Below are positions 17,787-29,903 of a stretch of DNA of 40,982 nucleotides, in pieces. The DNA is taken from NCBI GenBank assembly GCA_017460745.1, contig JAFUAL010000016.1, positions 1-40,982 on the forward strand, in the 5' to 3' direction. The notes under the pieces were generated by a model that was not told where the DNA came from, did no database searches, and saw nothing but the letters and a program-made list of their open reading frames with translations. Both the position numbers and the translations under genes were made by a program. Each line of letters begins with the position of its first letter. The stretch's first letter is position 1. The stretch is from Bacilli bacterium (GTDB lineage Bacteria; Bacillota_I; Bacilli_A; RF39; UBA660).

Positions 17787-18902
17787 TTATTTTTTATTTA
17801 CAAACTTTGTAAATTTATTAAACATACTATTTTCTAAATTTGTTTTAGAAAGACTTTCAAACAATCCTTTTTGTTCTTTAGTTAACTTATCTGGTAAAAC
17901 AACATAGAAAATTATATACATATCTCCTGTACGATTAGTACTTGCATTTTTAATTCCACGACCTCTTATTCTTTGTTTGTCGTTGGAATTAGTTCCAGGT
18001 TTAATATTTAAAGTAACAATCGAATCAAGGGTTCTTATATCCTTCTTGCAACCTAAGATAGCATCTGTTAATGTAATAGGAACAGTTAGATAAATATCAT
18101 CACCTTCACGCTTAAAGAATTCATGTTCTTTTACATTAAACTCTAGATATAAGTCTCCATTTGGTCCTCCATTAGTACCAGCCTCACCTTTTCCTGCAAC
18201 ACGAAGACGCATACCAGTATCAATTCCAGCTGGTATTTTAACAGAAATTGTACGATTTTTTCTAATATTTCCACGACCCATACAAGTTGTACAACGTCTT
18301 TTAAATGTCCTTCCTGTTCCACCACAATTAGAGCATGTTGTTTTAGAAACAAATGAGCCTAAAATTGTATGTTGTTCACTAGTTGTTGTTCCACTTCCGT
18401 GACATACTTCACAGGTTTCTTCATCATGTCCTCCCATTCCGTTACAATCAGGACAAGTTGTACTAGTATCTATTTTTATATCTTTTTCAGCACCATGAAC
18501 AGCCTCTTCGAATGTTAAGTCCATATGGTATAAAACATCGTCTCCTCTTGTTTTAGAGTTTCGTCTACCAGTACGACTTGAGAATCCAAAGCCTCCTCCA
18601 AACATAGAACCCAATATATCATCAAGGTCAACATCAAATCCTGAAAAATCAAAGCCAGAGAATCCGCCACCAGCTCCTTGTTCAAAGGCTGCATGACCAA
18701 ACTGATCGTATTGTTTACGTTTACTAGCATCTGATAAAACAGCATAGGCTTCTTGAATTTCTTTGAATTTCTCTTCACTGCCAGCTTCTTTATTTATATC
18801 TGGATGATACTGTTTAGCTAATTTTCTAAAGGCACTTTTTATTTCGGCATCAGTTGCATTTTTGGAAACACCCAATACCTCATAATAATCTCTTTTATTC
18901 AT
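17787..18902 (-). CDS. dnaJ: Chaperone DnaJ (Hsp40)
   Basis: 371 aa, normal length. J domain at residues 1-70 with the HPD motif (QYHPDIN), Gly/Phe-rich linker (about 75-115), zinc-binding domain with four CxxCxGxG repeats ([32 protein letters not shown], about 145-215), and C-terminal substrate-binding domains. It stimulates DnaK ATPase and hands over unfolded clients in the cytoplasm. It starts 8 bp after the pepF stop with RBS AGGAAGTAGG, and is the last gene of the hrcA operon. Confidence 0.97.
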   Translation of the reverse strand: MNKRDYYEVLGVSKNATDAEIKSAFRKLAKQYHPDINKEAGSEEKFKEIQEAYAVLSDASKRKQYDQFGHAAFEQGAGGGFSGFDFSGFDVDLDDILGSMFGGGFGFSSRTGRRNSKTRGDDVLYHMDLTFEEAVHGAEKDIKIDTSTTCPDCNGMGGHDEETCEVCHGSGTTTSEQHTILGSFVSKTTCSNCGGTGRTFKRRCTTCMGRGNIRKNRTISVKIPAGIDTGMRLRVAGKGEAGTNGGPNGDLYLEFNVKEHEFFKREGDDIYLTVPITLTDAILGCKKDIRTLDSIVTLNIKPGTNSNDKQRIRGRGIKNASTNRTGDMYIIFYVVLPDKLTKEQKGLFESLSKTNLENSMFNKFTKFVNKK

Positions 18903-18910
18903 AATAATTC

Positions 18911-20704
18911 CTACTTCCTATAAATTTTTCTAAATTCCTCTATCGTATCTTGAAATGTCTTAATAGCATCTTTTATAAAATCACTTTTACTAACATCAAC
19001 ATCGCATACTTTTAATTCTTCACTTGGATACATTGAGCCACCTGTTTTTAAAAACTCAATATAACGTTTAACCCCTGCGTCACCCAAAGTTTCAATATCG
19101 TGAACTATCTTTGAAGCAGCTGATAAACCAATTGCATATTTGTAAACATAAAAATTATAGTAAAAATGTGGTATACGCATCCATTCATTTTCAATTAATC
19201 TATCACATTTAACATTAGGTCCAAAATAATCACAAACCAATTTATAATATTCATCTTTTAAATAATCACTTGTTAGAACTACTCCATTCTCATGACTTTC
19301 AGCCATATTCTTCTCAAACTCTGCAAACATCGTTTGTCTAAAAATTGTTCCTTTATATAACTCAAGCAATTTATTTAAAAGATATAATTTTTCTGCTTTT
19401 ACATTTGTCTTTTTAATTAGGTATTTAATTAAAATAAGTTCATTTACTGTACTAGCAACTTCAGCAACAAATATCTCATAACTTGAAGTATTATATGGAT
19501 TTGCTTCATGTGAATAAAGGCTATGCATTGAATGACCTAACTCATGTGCAAGAGTTGTTACATCATTATATTTTCCTTCAAAGTTAAGAAGAATAAACGG
19601 ATTAGTATCATAGAATCCACTTGAATAAGCTCCTCCACGTTTACCTTTATTGTTATATATATCTATATATCGATTATCAAACGCCATATTCAATTTTTTA
19701 TTATAGTCATCTCCTAAAACACTAAGAGCCTCGAGAACTATATTTTTAGCCTCAACAAATGTATAACTCTTATCTACTTCAGAGACCATATTAGCATATA
19801 TATCATATAAATGAAGCTCATCAAGTTTTAACACTTCTTTTTTTAAATCATAATAATCATATAAAACATTTAAATTATTTCTTACTGTTTTAATTAAATT
19901 ATTATAAACAGAAGTCTCTATATTATCACGATATAAACTTGCTTCTAAACTAGAACTAAAGTGTCTTAAACTTGCAAGTCGAGATTGTACTTCTATATTA
20001 TATCTAAAAGTATCGGCTATTGTATGTGAATATTTTTCATAAGTTTTAAATAATAACTTAAAGGCTCTTTTACGAACATCACGATTATCATTTTCAATAA
20101 AATTTGAATAATTACTTTCTGTAAATTCGTGTCTTTCTCCATCAACTGTAATATGACCGAATGTTAAATCACTATCAGTTAAAGATTCATAAATAGATTC
20201 AGGAGCAGAAAGAGAAATACCTAATGTTGATAATATTGACTCTTCCTTTTCACTTAATGTATGTTCTTTAAAACGATATAATTTTTCTAAATTAAATTTA
20301 TATTTTTTTAAATCATCAAGTTCTAAAATGTAGCTATTAACCAAATTATAATCTCCATGCAATAATTCAGGATCAACAAAAGTAAGAGCATTTGAATAAG
20401 TTGTCATTAATCTAGAAACTCTTTCTGATAATTCTAAACTCTTGGAATTAGTTGTATCAACATCAAAATTTAAATGAGCATAATAATACAATTTATAAAG
20501 TATTCTCTCTAACTTATCAGACGTTTCTAAAAACTCTAATAATGTCTTAGCACTATCAAGTAAATGTCCTTTATATTTACTAAATTCACCTATTTCTTGT
20601 TCTAAAACCCTATAATCTTTATTAAAATCATCTACACTTTTATAAATGCTTTCTAAATCCCAAGTATCTTTTACAGCTATTTCACTACGTTTTCTTTGTT
20701 TCAT
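18911..20704 (-). CDS. pepF: Oligoendopeptidase F (M3B family)
   Basis: 597 aa, normal for PepF. The zinc-protease motif is [13 protein letters not shown] (about 397-409), with the downstream [13 protein letters not shown] helix supplying the third Zn ligand. Cytoplasmic metallopeptidase that degrades short peptides; family knowledge. Unusual position: it lies between dnaK and dnaJ, which are normally adjacent. Its RBS (AAAAGGAG) comes just after a 9-bp intercistronic hairpin, and no promoter fits in the 57-bp gap, so it should be transcribed with the heat-shock operon. A role in clearing peptides after proteotoxic stress is inference. Confidence 0.95.
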   Translation of the reverse strand: MKQRKRSEIAVKDTWDLESIYKSVDDFNKDYRVLEQEIGEFSKYKGHLLDSAKTLLEFLETSDKLERILYKLYYYAHLNFDVDTTNSKSLELSERVSRLMTTYSNALTFVDPELLHGDYNLVNSYILELDDLKKYKFNLEKLYRFKEHTLSEKEESILSTLGISLSAPESIYESLTDSDLTFGHITVDGERHEFTESNYSNFIENDNRDVRKRAFKLLFKTYEKYSHTIADTFRYNIEVQSRLASLRHFSSSLEASLYRDNIETSVYNNLIKTVRNNLNVLYDYYDLKKEVLKLDELHLYDIYANMVSEVDKSYTFVEAKNIVLEALSVLGDDYNKKLNMAFDNRYIDIYNNKGKRGGAYSSGFYDTNPFILLNFEGKYNDVTTLAHELGHSMHSLYSHEANPYNTSSYEIFVAEVASTVNELILIKYLIKKTNVKAEKLYLLNKLLELYKGTIFRQTMFAEFEKNMAESHENGVVLTSDYLKDEYYKLVCDYFGPNVKCDRLIENEWMRIPHFYYNFYVYKYAIGLSAASKIVHDIETLGDAGVKRYIEFLKTGGSMYPSEELKVCDVDVSKSDFIKDAIKTFQDTIEEFRKIYRK

Positions 20705-20725
20705 AGTTCTCCTTTTACTATATGA

Positions 20726-20747
20726 AAGTCCTAGTTATCTAGGACTT
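20726..20747 (-). other. Intercistronic hairpin between dnaK and pepF
   Basis: Perfect 9-bp stem AAGTCCTAG/CTAGGACTT with a 4-nt loop. On the minus strand it is not followed by a T-run, so it is a weak terminator at best. An RNA-stability or processing element that lets dnaK exceed pepF-dnaJ levels is likely. Confidence 0.55.
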
Positions 20748-20761
20748 CCTTATTATATATT

Positions 20762-22860
<2,099 letters not shown>

Positions 22861-22868
<8 letters not shown>

Positions 22869-23157
22869 AGTAATCTTTTACTTTCATTTTGCTTTGTTCT
22901 TGATTATCTTCCTTACTCTTTATATTTTTTAAAATATTTGAAGCATTTACTAATACTTGAATTTGTTCCTCGTAATTAAGTTTTTCAAATATTTGGAAAA
23001 AATTTATCCAATATTTAGTTTTTTTATTCTCTACATATTTAACTAAATATATACTAGCTTTAAATGTTTTACTTTTAGTAACTGAAGTAAGAAATTCATT
23101 AACATTATCTAGTGTACTCTTTATAAGTTTCTCGGAATAATCATCAAAATTCATCAT
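22861..23157 (-). CDS. Small protein of unknown function after grpE
   Basis: 98 aa, no recognised family. Mixed helix and strand with a basic middle (SVTKSKTFKASIYLVKYVENKKTKYW), then NYEEQIQVLVNASNILKNI, and a charged tail. Its ATG overlaps the grpE TGA stop (ATGA, 4 bp), and its end overlaps the 96-aa gene by 8 bp. Coupled translation in a stress operon argues that it is a real gene. Function unknown. Confidence 0.65.
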
Positions 23158-23720
23158 TCACTTACCTTAACAAGTGCAGGTCTTATCATCTTATCTTTCA
23201 ACATATATCCTTTTTGAAGAACTTCAACAACCATTCCAGGTTCAGTTCCTTCTACTTTAACAGTCATCAAGGCTTGTTCTAAATTAGGATCAAATTCCTT
23301 CCCTAAGCAATCAATCTCAGTTACTTCACATTTTTTTAATATTTCAACAAAATGCGTATAAATAATTTTAAATCCATCTAAGAACTTTGATAATTCATCA
23401 TTTAAATTTGTATCATCAAGTTTAATAGCTCTTTCAAAGTTATCTACAATAGGAAGTAACTCTGTTACAAGATCCTGATTAGAATACTTAAGCATATTAC
23501 TAACTTCAACTTCTCGTCTTTTTTTATAATTAGCAAATTCAGCTTGACTATATAAAACTTTATTTAAAAGTTCTTCATTTTTCTTTTTTAGTTCTTCTAT
23601 TTCTTTATCTTTTTTACATTCTTTATGACTTTCATGTTTGCTTTTTTTACATTCTTCTTTAGTTTTTTCTTCTTCAATTTCTTCTTTTTTATTATCTTTC
23701 TTCTTTAATTCACTATCCAT
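23154..23720 (-). CDS. grpE: Nucleotide exchange factor GrpE
   Basis: 188 aa. An extended, highly charged N-terminal region (1-45, Lys/Glu-rich) precedes the long coiled coil (about 40-100, NYKKRREVEVSNMLKY) and the C-terminal beta domain (GYMLKDKMIRPALVKVSE, a clear GrpE signature). It releases ADP from DnaK. Odd feature: the N-terminal tail contains C-x4-H-x2-H-x2-C (residues about 24-35), a possible metal-binding spacing. Ends in TGA, overlapping the next ATG. It begins 5 bp after hrcA. Confidence 0.95.
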   Translation of the reverse strand: MDSELKKKDNKKEEIEEEKTKEECKKSKHESHKECKKDKEIEELKKKNEELLNKVLYSQAEFANYKKRREVEVSNMLKYSNQDLVTELLPIVDNFERAIKLDDTNLNDELSKFLDGFKIIYTHFVEILKKCEVTEIDCLGKEFDPNLEQALMTVKVEGTEPGMVVEVLQKGYMLKDKMIRPALVKVSE

Positions 23721-23725
23721 TTTAT

Positions 23726-24709
23726 CTACCTTTCTATTTGTTTCTTTATATAATCAAGTAAATTAACAACCTTATCATATTCCATTCTCTTAGGACCAAT
23801 GATAGCAATCGTTCCTGTATCTTTATTTGTTTTATAATTAGTTTTAATAACTGTAACATCAGGATCCATTTTATTTTCATGTCCTATATAAATATTAATA
23901 TCATTGTTTTTTTCTTCAATACTTTGCATCATTTCTTTATCATCAAGTTTTGAAAATATTTCTTCAACTTTATCAAGTGCTTGAAATTCTTGATGTTTTA
24001 AAATATTATTTTTTCCAACGACATTTACATTTTTACTTGATATATCATTAAATACATCATAAAAAGCATTATATAACATTTCGTGTTGTTTAACATATTT
24101 TCCAATAATTGGTTTAATTTCAAATTCAAGCTTAGCACTGACTTCATCAATTGGAGTTCCAACTATTAAATCATTAATTAACTTAACTGTTTTACGAACT
24201 TCTTCAAGGGATATTCCTGTAATTTCTATGTTCTTATGTTCAACATAACCTTGATCAGTTACAATTATTACAACTACTAAGTTTTCACTTACTGGAACAA
24301 TACTTATTTCCTTTAATTTGTTATCATGACTTTTTTTATCTAAGACAACTGATGTATATGAAGTTATATCCGATATAAGTTCTAAACTTTTACTTAGTAC
24401 ATCAGAAAGCTCTAACTGCGTATTTCGAAATATTGTTTGTAATTTAAAGACTTCTTCTCCATTCAACTCCTTAAGTTCCATCAAATTATCAACGTAATAT
24501 CTATACCCAGCCTCACTTGGTATACGTCCACTTGATGTATGAGTTTTTTCTAAAAGTCCCATTTCTTCAAGAATCTGCATTTCATTTCTAACAGTTGCAC
24601 TCGAACAATTAAGACGTTCACAAAGTAACTTCGAACCAACCGGTTTTGCAAGTTTTATATATTCAGTAACAATTAACTTTAAGATATTCTCTTGTCTATT
24701 TGTTAACAT
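23726..24709 (-). CDS. hrcA: Heat-inducible transcription repressor HrcA
   Basis: About 327 aa. N-terminal winged helix-turn-helix (LTNRQENILKLIVTEYI, GSKLLCERLNCSSATVRNEM, GLLEKTHTSSGRIPSEAGYRYYVD, typical HrcA), then the GAF-like and dimerisation regions. It binds CIRCE operators and represses the operon, with activity helped by GroE in other species. I choose ATG 24709, which follows a strong RBS (TAGGAGG); an in-frame upstream extension to 24742 would start inside the leader CIRCE-like repeat. First gene of the operon, so it autoregulates. Confidence 0.96.
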   Translation of the reverse strand: MLTNRQENILKLIVTEYIKLAKPVGSKLLCERLNCSSATVRNEMQILEEMGLLEKTHTSSGRIPSEAGYRYYVDNLMELKELNGEEVFKLQTIFRNTQLELSDVLSKSLELISDITSYTSVVLDKKSHDNKLKEISIVPVSENLVVVIIVTDQGYVEHKNIEITGISLEEVRKTVKLINDLIVGTPIDEVSAKLEFEIKPIIGKYVKQHEMLYNAFYDVFNDISSKNVNVVGKNNILKHQEFQALDKVEEIFSKLDDKEMMQSIEEKNNDINIYIGHENKMDPDVTVIKTNYKTNKDTGTIAIIGPKRMEYDKVVNLLDYIKKQIER

Positions 24710-24735
24710 ACTGCCTCCTAAACAATCAAAGCAAG

Positions 24736-24762
24736 ATAGCACTCTAATTTCTTGATTGCTAA
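24736..24762. promoter_or_regulatory. CIRCE operator, leader copy (HrcA site)
   Basis: ATAGCACTC-N9-GATTGCTAA on the plus strand. This matches the CIRCE consensus TTAGCACTC-N9-GAGTGCTAA at 16 of 18 positions with the correct 9-bp spacer. It overlaps the predicted transcription start (near 24760) and precedes the hrcA RBS, the usual place for CIRCE. Confidence 0.85.
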
Positions 24763-24766
24763 AATA

Positions 24767-24795
24767 ATTATATGCAAAAAATTAGCACTTGTCAA
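24767..24795 (-). promoter_or_regulatory. Consensus promoter of the hrcA-dnaK-dnaJ operon
   Basis: Minus strand: -35 TTGACA (24790-24795), 17-bp spacer, -10 TATAAT (24767-24772): a perfect sigma-A promoter flanked by two CIRCE-like repeats. Confidence 0.92.
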
Positions 24796-24809
24796 CCATT
24801 AAGTGCTAA
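24782..24809. promoter_or_regulatory. CIRCE-like repeat over the -35, also a possible terminator of essC-yukD
   Basis: TTAGCACTT-N10-AAGTGCTAA: perfectly symmetrical 9-bp arms very close to CIRCE, but with a 10-bp spacer instead of 9. It overlaps the -35 hexamer. With flanking A and T bases the stem grows to 13 bp and is followed on the minus strand by TTTTTT, so it also looks like an intrinsic terminator for the upstream yukD gene. Confidence 0.7.
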
Positions 24810-24825
24810 TTTTCTAAATTATTTT

Positions 24826-25080
24826 TTATACAAGTAATAACTTTGTACCATTTCTGATTCCTGCATCTTTTACATTTACATTATTATTATATATTTCACA
24901 GCTATCACCATTCATTAAAGCATGTCTATTATTAATAGGATACGCTCCATCAGTTAGTTCATTAATACCTTTTATTAAATCAATAATAACATTTGATATT
25001 TTACGTGATGCTGGAAGAAAAACATTATATTTAATATCAAGCTCTGGTACATACAATTCCACTAAAATTTTAGCATTCAT
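24826..25080 (-). CDS. yukD: YukD/EsaB ubiquitin-like type VIIb secretion protein
   Basis: 84 aa, typical length. A beta-grasp pattern with LVELYVPELDIKYNVFLPASRKISNVI at the N-terminus and a C-terminal VKDAGIRNGTKLLLV, as in YukD/EsaB. Small cytoplasmic accessory protein that supports type VIIb secretion. It shares one base with the end of essC, so it is coupled to it. Followed by the hairpin at 24782-24809 and then the heat-shock promoter. Confidence 0.9.
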   Translation of the reverse strand: MNAKILVELYVPELDIKYNVFLPASRKISNVIIDLIKGINELTDGAYPINNRHALMNGDSCEIYNNNVNVKDAGIRNGTKLLLV

Positions 25081-28000
25081 TATAACTCCTCTATACTACT
25101 ATCAATACTCTCTTGAATTATTCTATTATTTTCCTCTAAAGCATTTCTATCAAATTCAAGAACTTTAATTAAGCTATGTCTTCCATTTACTACCAAATAT
25201 CCAAAATCATTACCAATTGGATTTTGTAATGCACGATCTGTTGAACGAGTCAACTTAATACTAAATTGATTATTAATTCCTTCTCCTATCCAAATAGCAT
25301 TTGCAGGATCATTAATAGTTTTAAACCAATTATCAAATTCATTTTTCTTAAAGCTATCAATGTTATCAATTACAATAAAATTAATAATATTGAGTTTACT
25401 ATTAATATTAAATAAATTTAACATAATATTTCCTATATCAACATTAAGTTTTGATTTAAAATTATCAAAATCATAAATAACAAATAACATCTTTTGATAC
25501 TTAGATATATCTATATTATTTTCATTATATTCATTTAGTATTTTATTTAAACTATCATTAGTACTATTTAACACTTCAGAAAAATTACTATTATATTTAG
25601 TTATATTAACATAATTTTCTGTTATAGCATTAGTTGGATCTAATAAATACGTTTTAAATTTATTTATACTATTAAATTCACTAAGTAATTCTTTAGTAAA
25701 TGATAAAGTATTTTCTATATCACTTGCACTGATCTTATTAAAGAAACTTTTCTTGAAATTATATAAGCAGTTATCTAAATTATCTTTATAAATACCTATA
25801 GGAATACTATCTAAATCATTAAGCAATGCATCAAACAACTTCATATTAACTTTCTCTGGTAATACAGGTATTTTAAGTGCTTTTTTCTGATATTTTTCAT
25901 TTAAAGCAATAGATAATCTTTTAAAGAATTCACTTGATTCCTCTTTACGTGATGGATGAGCTGTTTGAAATTCATATATACTATCATTTATCTTAACAAG
26001 ACCACGTCCAACCGCATGAGATGGTGTAATATTTGTCTTTCCAAGAATTGAATAGTAATCACTCTTATCATTAAGTTCAAGTCCTAAAACAATCTTAAAG
26101 TTTTGACTTAACTTAAATCTAACTGAATTTGTTCCTGAAGCTGTTAACATAAAGTATATTCCAAATCTTGTTGCCTCTCTTGTGTATTTAACAAGAAGTT
26201 CTGAATAATCTGGATATACTTCCCCAAATGAATCAAATCCATTTATCATGACAACAATTGATGGAACGACTTTTCCAGTTGCTTTTTCATATTCTAAAAT
26301 ACTACCAGCATAATTTAAAAATAATCTTTTTCTACTTTCTAAATATGTATTAATTAACTTAAATAAATTTTCTAATTTATCTTTATCATTTGCTAGTATT
26401 ACATCTCCAACATGAGGAATATTTCTCATATTTTGCATTGTTTCACTGGCAAAATCTAAAATATAGAAGTTAACTTCATCTGGTGTATAAGTTGTTGCAC
26501 ATGAATAAACAACAGTTGTAAGAACTAATTCTTTACCACTTCCTGGAATACCATAAACTAAAGTATTCCCAAGTTCACTAATTGGAAGTGTAAGTAGATG
26601 TTGACTTTGATTAACTGGATCGTCATATTCACCAATAACTGGATTGATACGAAGATCTTTTTGATAATTGTATTTTGTTTTTAAAGCATCTACTTTTATC
26701 ATATTAGGTATTTTATTAAGCCATAAGCTTTCAACCATAATATTTTCTTTTTCTGCTATATCATCTAAATAATTAATAATATTTGTTATCTCTTCACCAC
26801 TTGATTTAACTAATTTCTTTTTATTATTTTTAACAGTTTTAAATATTTGACCATTATTATTTACAAAATCAATTGCTGTATCAATTTTTTTAATTCTAAA
26901 ATCACTTGGATAATATGGAGCACCTGTCCAAGCGCTTTGTCCGAAGTAGAAATACTCGTTAAATCCAACTTGCAAATAGAAACTTCCGATATTAGTAATA
27001 CTTGCAGCATCAGGTCGTTTTAACATATCCATTGAATCACTTCTATCTTGAACTTTCAAACAAACTTTGAATCTTGAGTTTGACCAAATTTGATCATTTA
27101 CCACACCACTTGGTTTTTGAGTTGCAAGAATTAAGTGAATTCCAAGGGAACGTCCAATTCTGGCAATTGACATAAGTTCATCCATAAATTCTGGTTGTTG
27201 CATTTTAAGTTCTGCAAACTCATCACTTATGATTATTAAATGTGGAAGAGGCTCTTCTACTTGACCACTTCGATATAATTTTTGATACTTATAAATATCA
27301 ATTGTTGACTCTCCAACTCGATCACGAGCTTCATTGAATATCTTTTGACGACGACGAAGTTCTGAATTTAAACTAGTAAGAGCTCTTGTAATCTCTGCTT
27401 GATCAAGGTTAGTAATAGTTCCTGCAAGATGTGGTAATTTAAGACCTGTATCTTTATTTTCAAAAGCATAGGCAAGACCTCCACCTTTATAATCAATAAG
27501 AACAAAACTTACTTCATAAGGATGATAATTAATTGCCATTGACAAAATATAAGTAATAATAAACTCTGATTTACCTGAACCTGTCATACCAGCAATAAGT
27601 CCATGTGGTCCATGCACTTTTTCATGAACATCAAGGATTACAAAATCTCCATTTTCTCCAATTCCAACAGGAGCTGCCAAACTTGAAATAGGATTTGAAT
27701 CTCTCCAACGAGAAAGAACATTTAATTGCTCAACACGTCCAACATTATACATTTCAAGGAAGGTATACACCTCAGGTAATTTAAATCTACCATTTAAAAA
27801 CTCAATTGGAACATTACATATTTTTTCGGTTAATAAATTCATATTATAAGTATTAAGACTAGCAGTAAATTCTTGTTTTTCACCTTTAGTTAAGTCTGGT
27901 TCCAAAAGAAGACTTTCATCATCATTAATATTAATAAATACTTTAGCATCACTTGGTAATCTTCTTAGATTTCTATCAAGAGCAATAACTGAAAAACCAT

Positions 28001-29720
28001 AATTTATTTCTTCATTAAATATCTTTCCAAATATTTCAGTATTTCTTATATTCTTATAATCATCCGTTATTATCACATAGTACGGAATATAACTTTTATA
28101 ATCATCACTTGAAATACTTCCACCATAGTCACTATCTCTATCTTTATACTTACGATTTGTAAATTCATTTAATAAATAATTAGAAACAACATTAATTTCT
28201 TCTTTACAAGTTGCAAAAAATCTAAAAGTCTTTTCATCATTCCAAACAAAAGGTGTTAATTTTAAATACTCAAAATTATTATATTTTTCATTACTGGTTA
28301 AAACTACTATTTTTAAATCTTCATAACTATGATAGGCCAAAATCTGTAAAATTAAACTCTCTAAAAAAGCATAACCATGTTTTACGTCTCCTGTTATAGC
28401 AAGTACATTTTTTTCAGTCAATGATATACTTACAGGAACATCTTTTATTTTCTTATCACTTCCACCTAAATCAAATAATTTCTTTTTTAAATCGTCTTCT
28501 GCAAGGGTGAATCTTTCTTTTTCATAATTAACTTCTATCTTAGCATCAACATCTCCTATTCCGATTCGAAGATTTAAAAAGTCATCATGTAAAATTTTTC
28601 TTTCCCAAAGCGTTGCTTCTTTATTCATTATTATTTGATAACACTTTTCATCGGTAACATTATTTTCCATGATAATAGCACGTTGTTCCTCTATTTTATT
28701 ATCAATTTCTACTTTTCTTTCTTCTATATAACCAGAATATTTTTCTTGTCTTAGTTTTTCTCTTTGCTTATTCTTATTTTTTTCATAAACTCTAGTAATA
28801 ATTGGAATTAATAAACTAGATGTTAACATCACAAGAGTAATTATTAAACTTGGAAGTAAATCAGAAAGACTCGCTCCCTCGTTCATACGAGAAATAACCA
28901 TATATAAACTCATAGAACTTGAGGCAGCCATTGTCATAGATGATGCAAGAGTAAGCAACATTGGACTTGTTTCAGGATCTTGATTTTCTGGAGGTGAATC
29001 TATATTAAATTTCTCCTCAGTAACATTTCTTTTAAACCTTGGATTACGGAAAAAATAATCATCTTCTGAATAAATATCTAATTCTTCTTCAAACTCACTT
29101 AATTCCGTAACATCTGCAAGATTCATCTGTCTTAACTTTTGACTATTTAACTTAACCATATTAAATGGATTATTCATAATCATGAAATTACCAAGTACAA
29201 CAATACGAAGACCTAGTATAAAAATAACATCTCCGTTATAAAGTCTTTCTTTTTTTACACTTTTATTATTTAAATATATGTACTTAGAATCATTTATTAC
29301 TTCTATGAACCATGCTTTATCATAAAAAATATTAACATTAAAATTACCAAGCAAATTGTTTTGATAAACAATATCTGAATTATTATTTCCAATTAAAATA
29401 CTAGCATCATTTATTTGAAAAAGAGTTGTACGTTCAAAAGTTGGTAGGCAATATAAAAGATAAGGATAATCACTTTTTCTACTTAAAATTTCGCAACAAA
29501 AATAATCAGATAAATTAATAGCAAATACTTTTTGTCTATTTACAATTATTTCTGTTTCGGGTGTATTAGAAAGTACCCATCTACCCTTAACTTCACGAAT
29601 AGTTAATAAATCTATTTGATTACCACTTTCATCTATATCTTTAATTTGAAAATCACCATAAACAGTGTTAGGAAGAGTTGTTGATATAATTCTATCTCTC
29701 TTTAATACTAATATTTTCAT
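25080..29720 (-). CDS. essC: Type VIIb secretion ATPase EssC (FtsK/SpoIIIE family)
   Basis: About 1546 aa, the usual size. Two N-terminal FHA-like domains (about 1-190), then two close membrane helices (about 255-312, SMTMAASSSMSLYMVISR and LIITLVMLTSSLLIPII), then three tandem ATPase modules. D1 (about 710) has an intact Walker A GMTGSGKS and Walker B LIIISDE. D2 (about 1058) has GIPGSGKE, with Glu in place of Ser/Thr, and a Walker B-like VVMINGFD. D3 (C-terminal third) has no recognisable P-loop. EssC is the motor and cargo receptor of the membrane channel. I choose ATG 29720, with TGGTGAT upstream; a TTG at 29726 is in frame. It precedes yukD. Confidence 0.95.
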   Translation of the reverse strand: MKILVLKRDRIISTTLPNTVYGDFQIKDIDESGNQIDLLTIREVKGRWVLSNTPETEIIVNRQKVFAINLSDYFCCEILSRKSDYPYLLYCLPTFERTTLFQINDASILIGNNNSDIVYQNNLLGNFNVNIFYDKAWFIEVINDSKYIYLNNKSVKKERLYNGDVIFILGLRIVVLGNFMIMNNPFNMVKLNSQKLRQMNLADVTELSEFEEELDIYSEDDYFFRNPRFKRNVTEEKFNIDSPPENQDPETSPMLLTLASSMTMAASSSMSLYMVISRMNEGASLSDLLPSLIITLVMLTSSLLIPIITRVYEKNKNKQREKLRQEKYSGYIEERKVEIDNKIEEQRAIIMENNVTDEKCYQIIMNKEATLWERKILHDDFLNLRIGIGDVDAKIEVNYEKERFTLAEDDLKKKLFDLGGSDKKIKDVPVSISLTEKNVLAITGDVKHGYAFLESLILQILAYHSYEDLKIVVLTSNEKYNNFEYLKLTPFVWNDEKTFRFFATCKEEINVVSNYLLNEFTNRKYKDRDSDYGGSISSDDYKSYIPYYVIITDDYKNIRNTEIFGKIFNEEINYGFSVIALDRNLRRLPSDAKVFININDDESLLLEPDLTKGEKQEFTASLNTYNMNLLTEKICNVPIEFLNGRFKLPEVYTFLEMYNVGRVEQLNVLSRWRDSNPISSLAAPVGIGENGDFVILDVHEKVHGPHGLIAGMTGSGKSEFIITYILSMAINYHPYEVSFVLIDYKGGGLAYAFENKDTGLKLPHLAGTITNLDQAEITRALTSLNSELRRRQKIFNEARDRVGESTIDIYKYQKLYRSGQVEEPLPHLIIISDEFAELKMQQPEFMDELMSIARIGRSLGIHLILATQKPSGVVNDQIWSNSRFKVCLKVQDRSDSMDMLKRPDAASITNIGSFYLQVGFNEYFYFGQSAWTGAPYYPSDFRIKKIDTAIDFVNNNGQIFKTVKNNKKKLVKSSGEEITNIINYLDDIAEKENIMVESLWLNKIPNMIKVDALKTKYNYQKDLRINPVIGEYDDPVNQSQHLLTLPISELGNTLVYGIPGSGKELVLTTVVYSCATTYTPDEVNFYILDFASETMQNMRNIPHVGDVILANDKDKLENLFKLINTYLESRKRLFLNYAGSILEYEKATGKVVPSIVVMINGFDSFGEVYPDYSELLVKYTREATRFGIYFMLTASGTNSVRFKLSQNFKIVLGLELNDKSDYYSILGKTNITPSHAVGRGLVKINDSIYEFQTAHPSRKEESSEFFKRLSIALNEKYQKKALKIPVLPEKVNMKLFDALLNDLDSIPIGIYKDNLDNCLYNFKKSFFNKISASDIENTLSFTKELLSEFNSINKFKTYLLDPTNAITENYVNITKYNSNFSEVLNSTNDSLNKILNEYNENNIDISKYQKMLFVIYDFDNFKSKLNVDIGNIMLNLFNINSKLNIINFIVIDNIDSFKKNEFDNWFKTINDPANAIWIGEGINNQFSIKLTRSTDRALQNPIGNDFGYLVVNGRHSLIKVLEFDRNALEENNRIIQESIDSSIEEL

Positions 29721-29814
29721 TAACAATCACCAATCTTTCATTAAAAAATGAACGTTAAACTATCTTTAAACATTTACCCCTATTATATTAAATATAATAC
29801 CATAAATTAATAAT
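29721..29814 (-). promoter_or_regulatory. essC leader with candidate promoter
   Basis: A TATAAT is present on the minus strand 17 bp after TTAATT (weak -35), roughly 60 bp upstream of the essC ATG. The leader also has a small TTCATT/AATGAA hairpin. Independent transcription of essC-yukD is plausible because terminator-like hairpins precede it. Confidence 0.4.
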
Positions 29815-29842
29815 AAAAAAAAGTACTTTTCAAATACTTTTT
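29815..29842 (-). terminator. Terminator after the orphan effector cassette
   Basis: 8-bp stem AAAAAGTA/TACTTTTT (29818-29825/29835-29842), followed by nine T on the minus strand. It is nearly identical to the terminator at 30251-30283. Confidence 0.65.
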
Positions 29843-29862
29843 CTAAATTTACAAAATATGAC
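29822..29862. repeat. Direct repeat copy 1 (effector 3' flank)
   Basis: About 41 bp including AGTACTTTT-N-AAATACTTTTT and ACAAAATA. It recurs at 30261-30302 with few differences. Both copies lie just downstream of an effector C-terminal domain, so the duplication included the 3' flank. Confidence 0.7.
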
Positions 29863-29903
29863 AGAACTATTTTATTACTAATATAACTAATAAATAATTA
29901 TTG

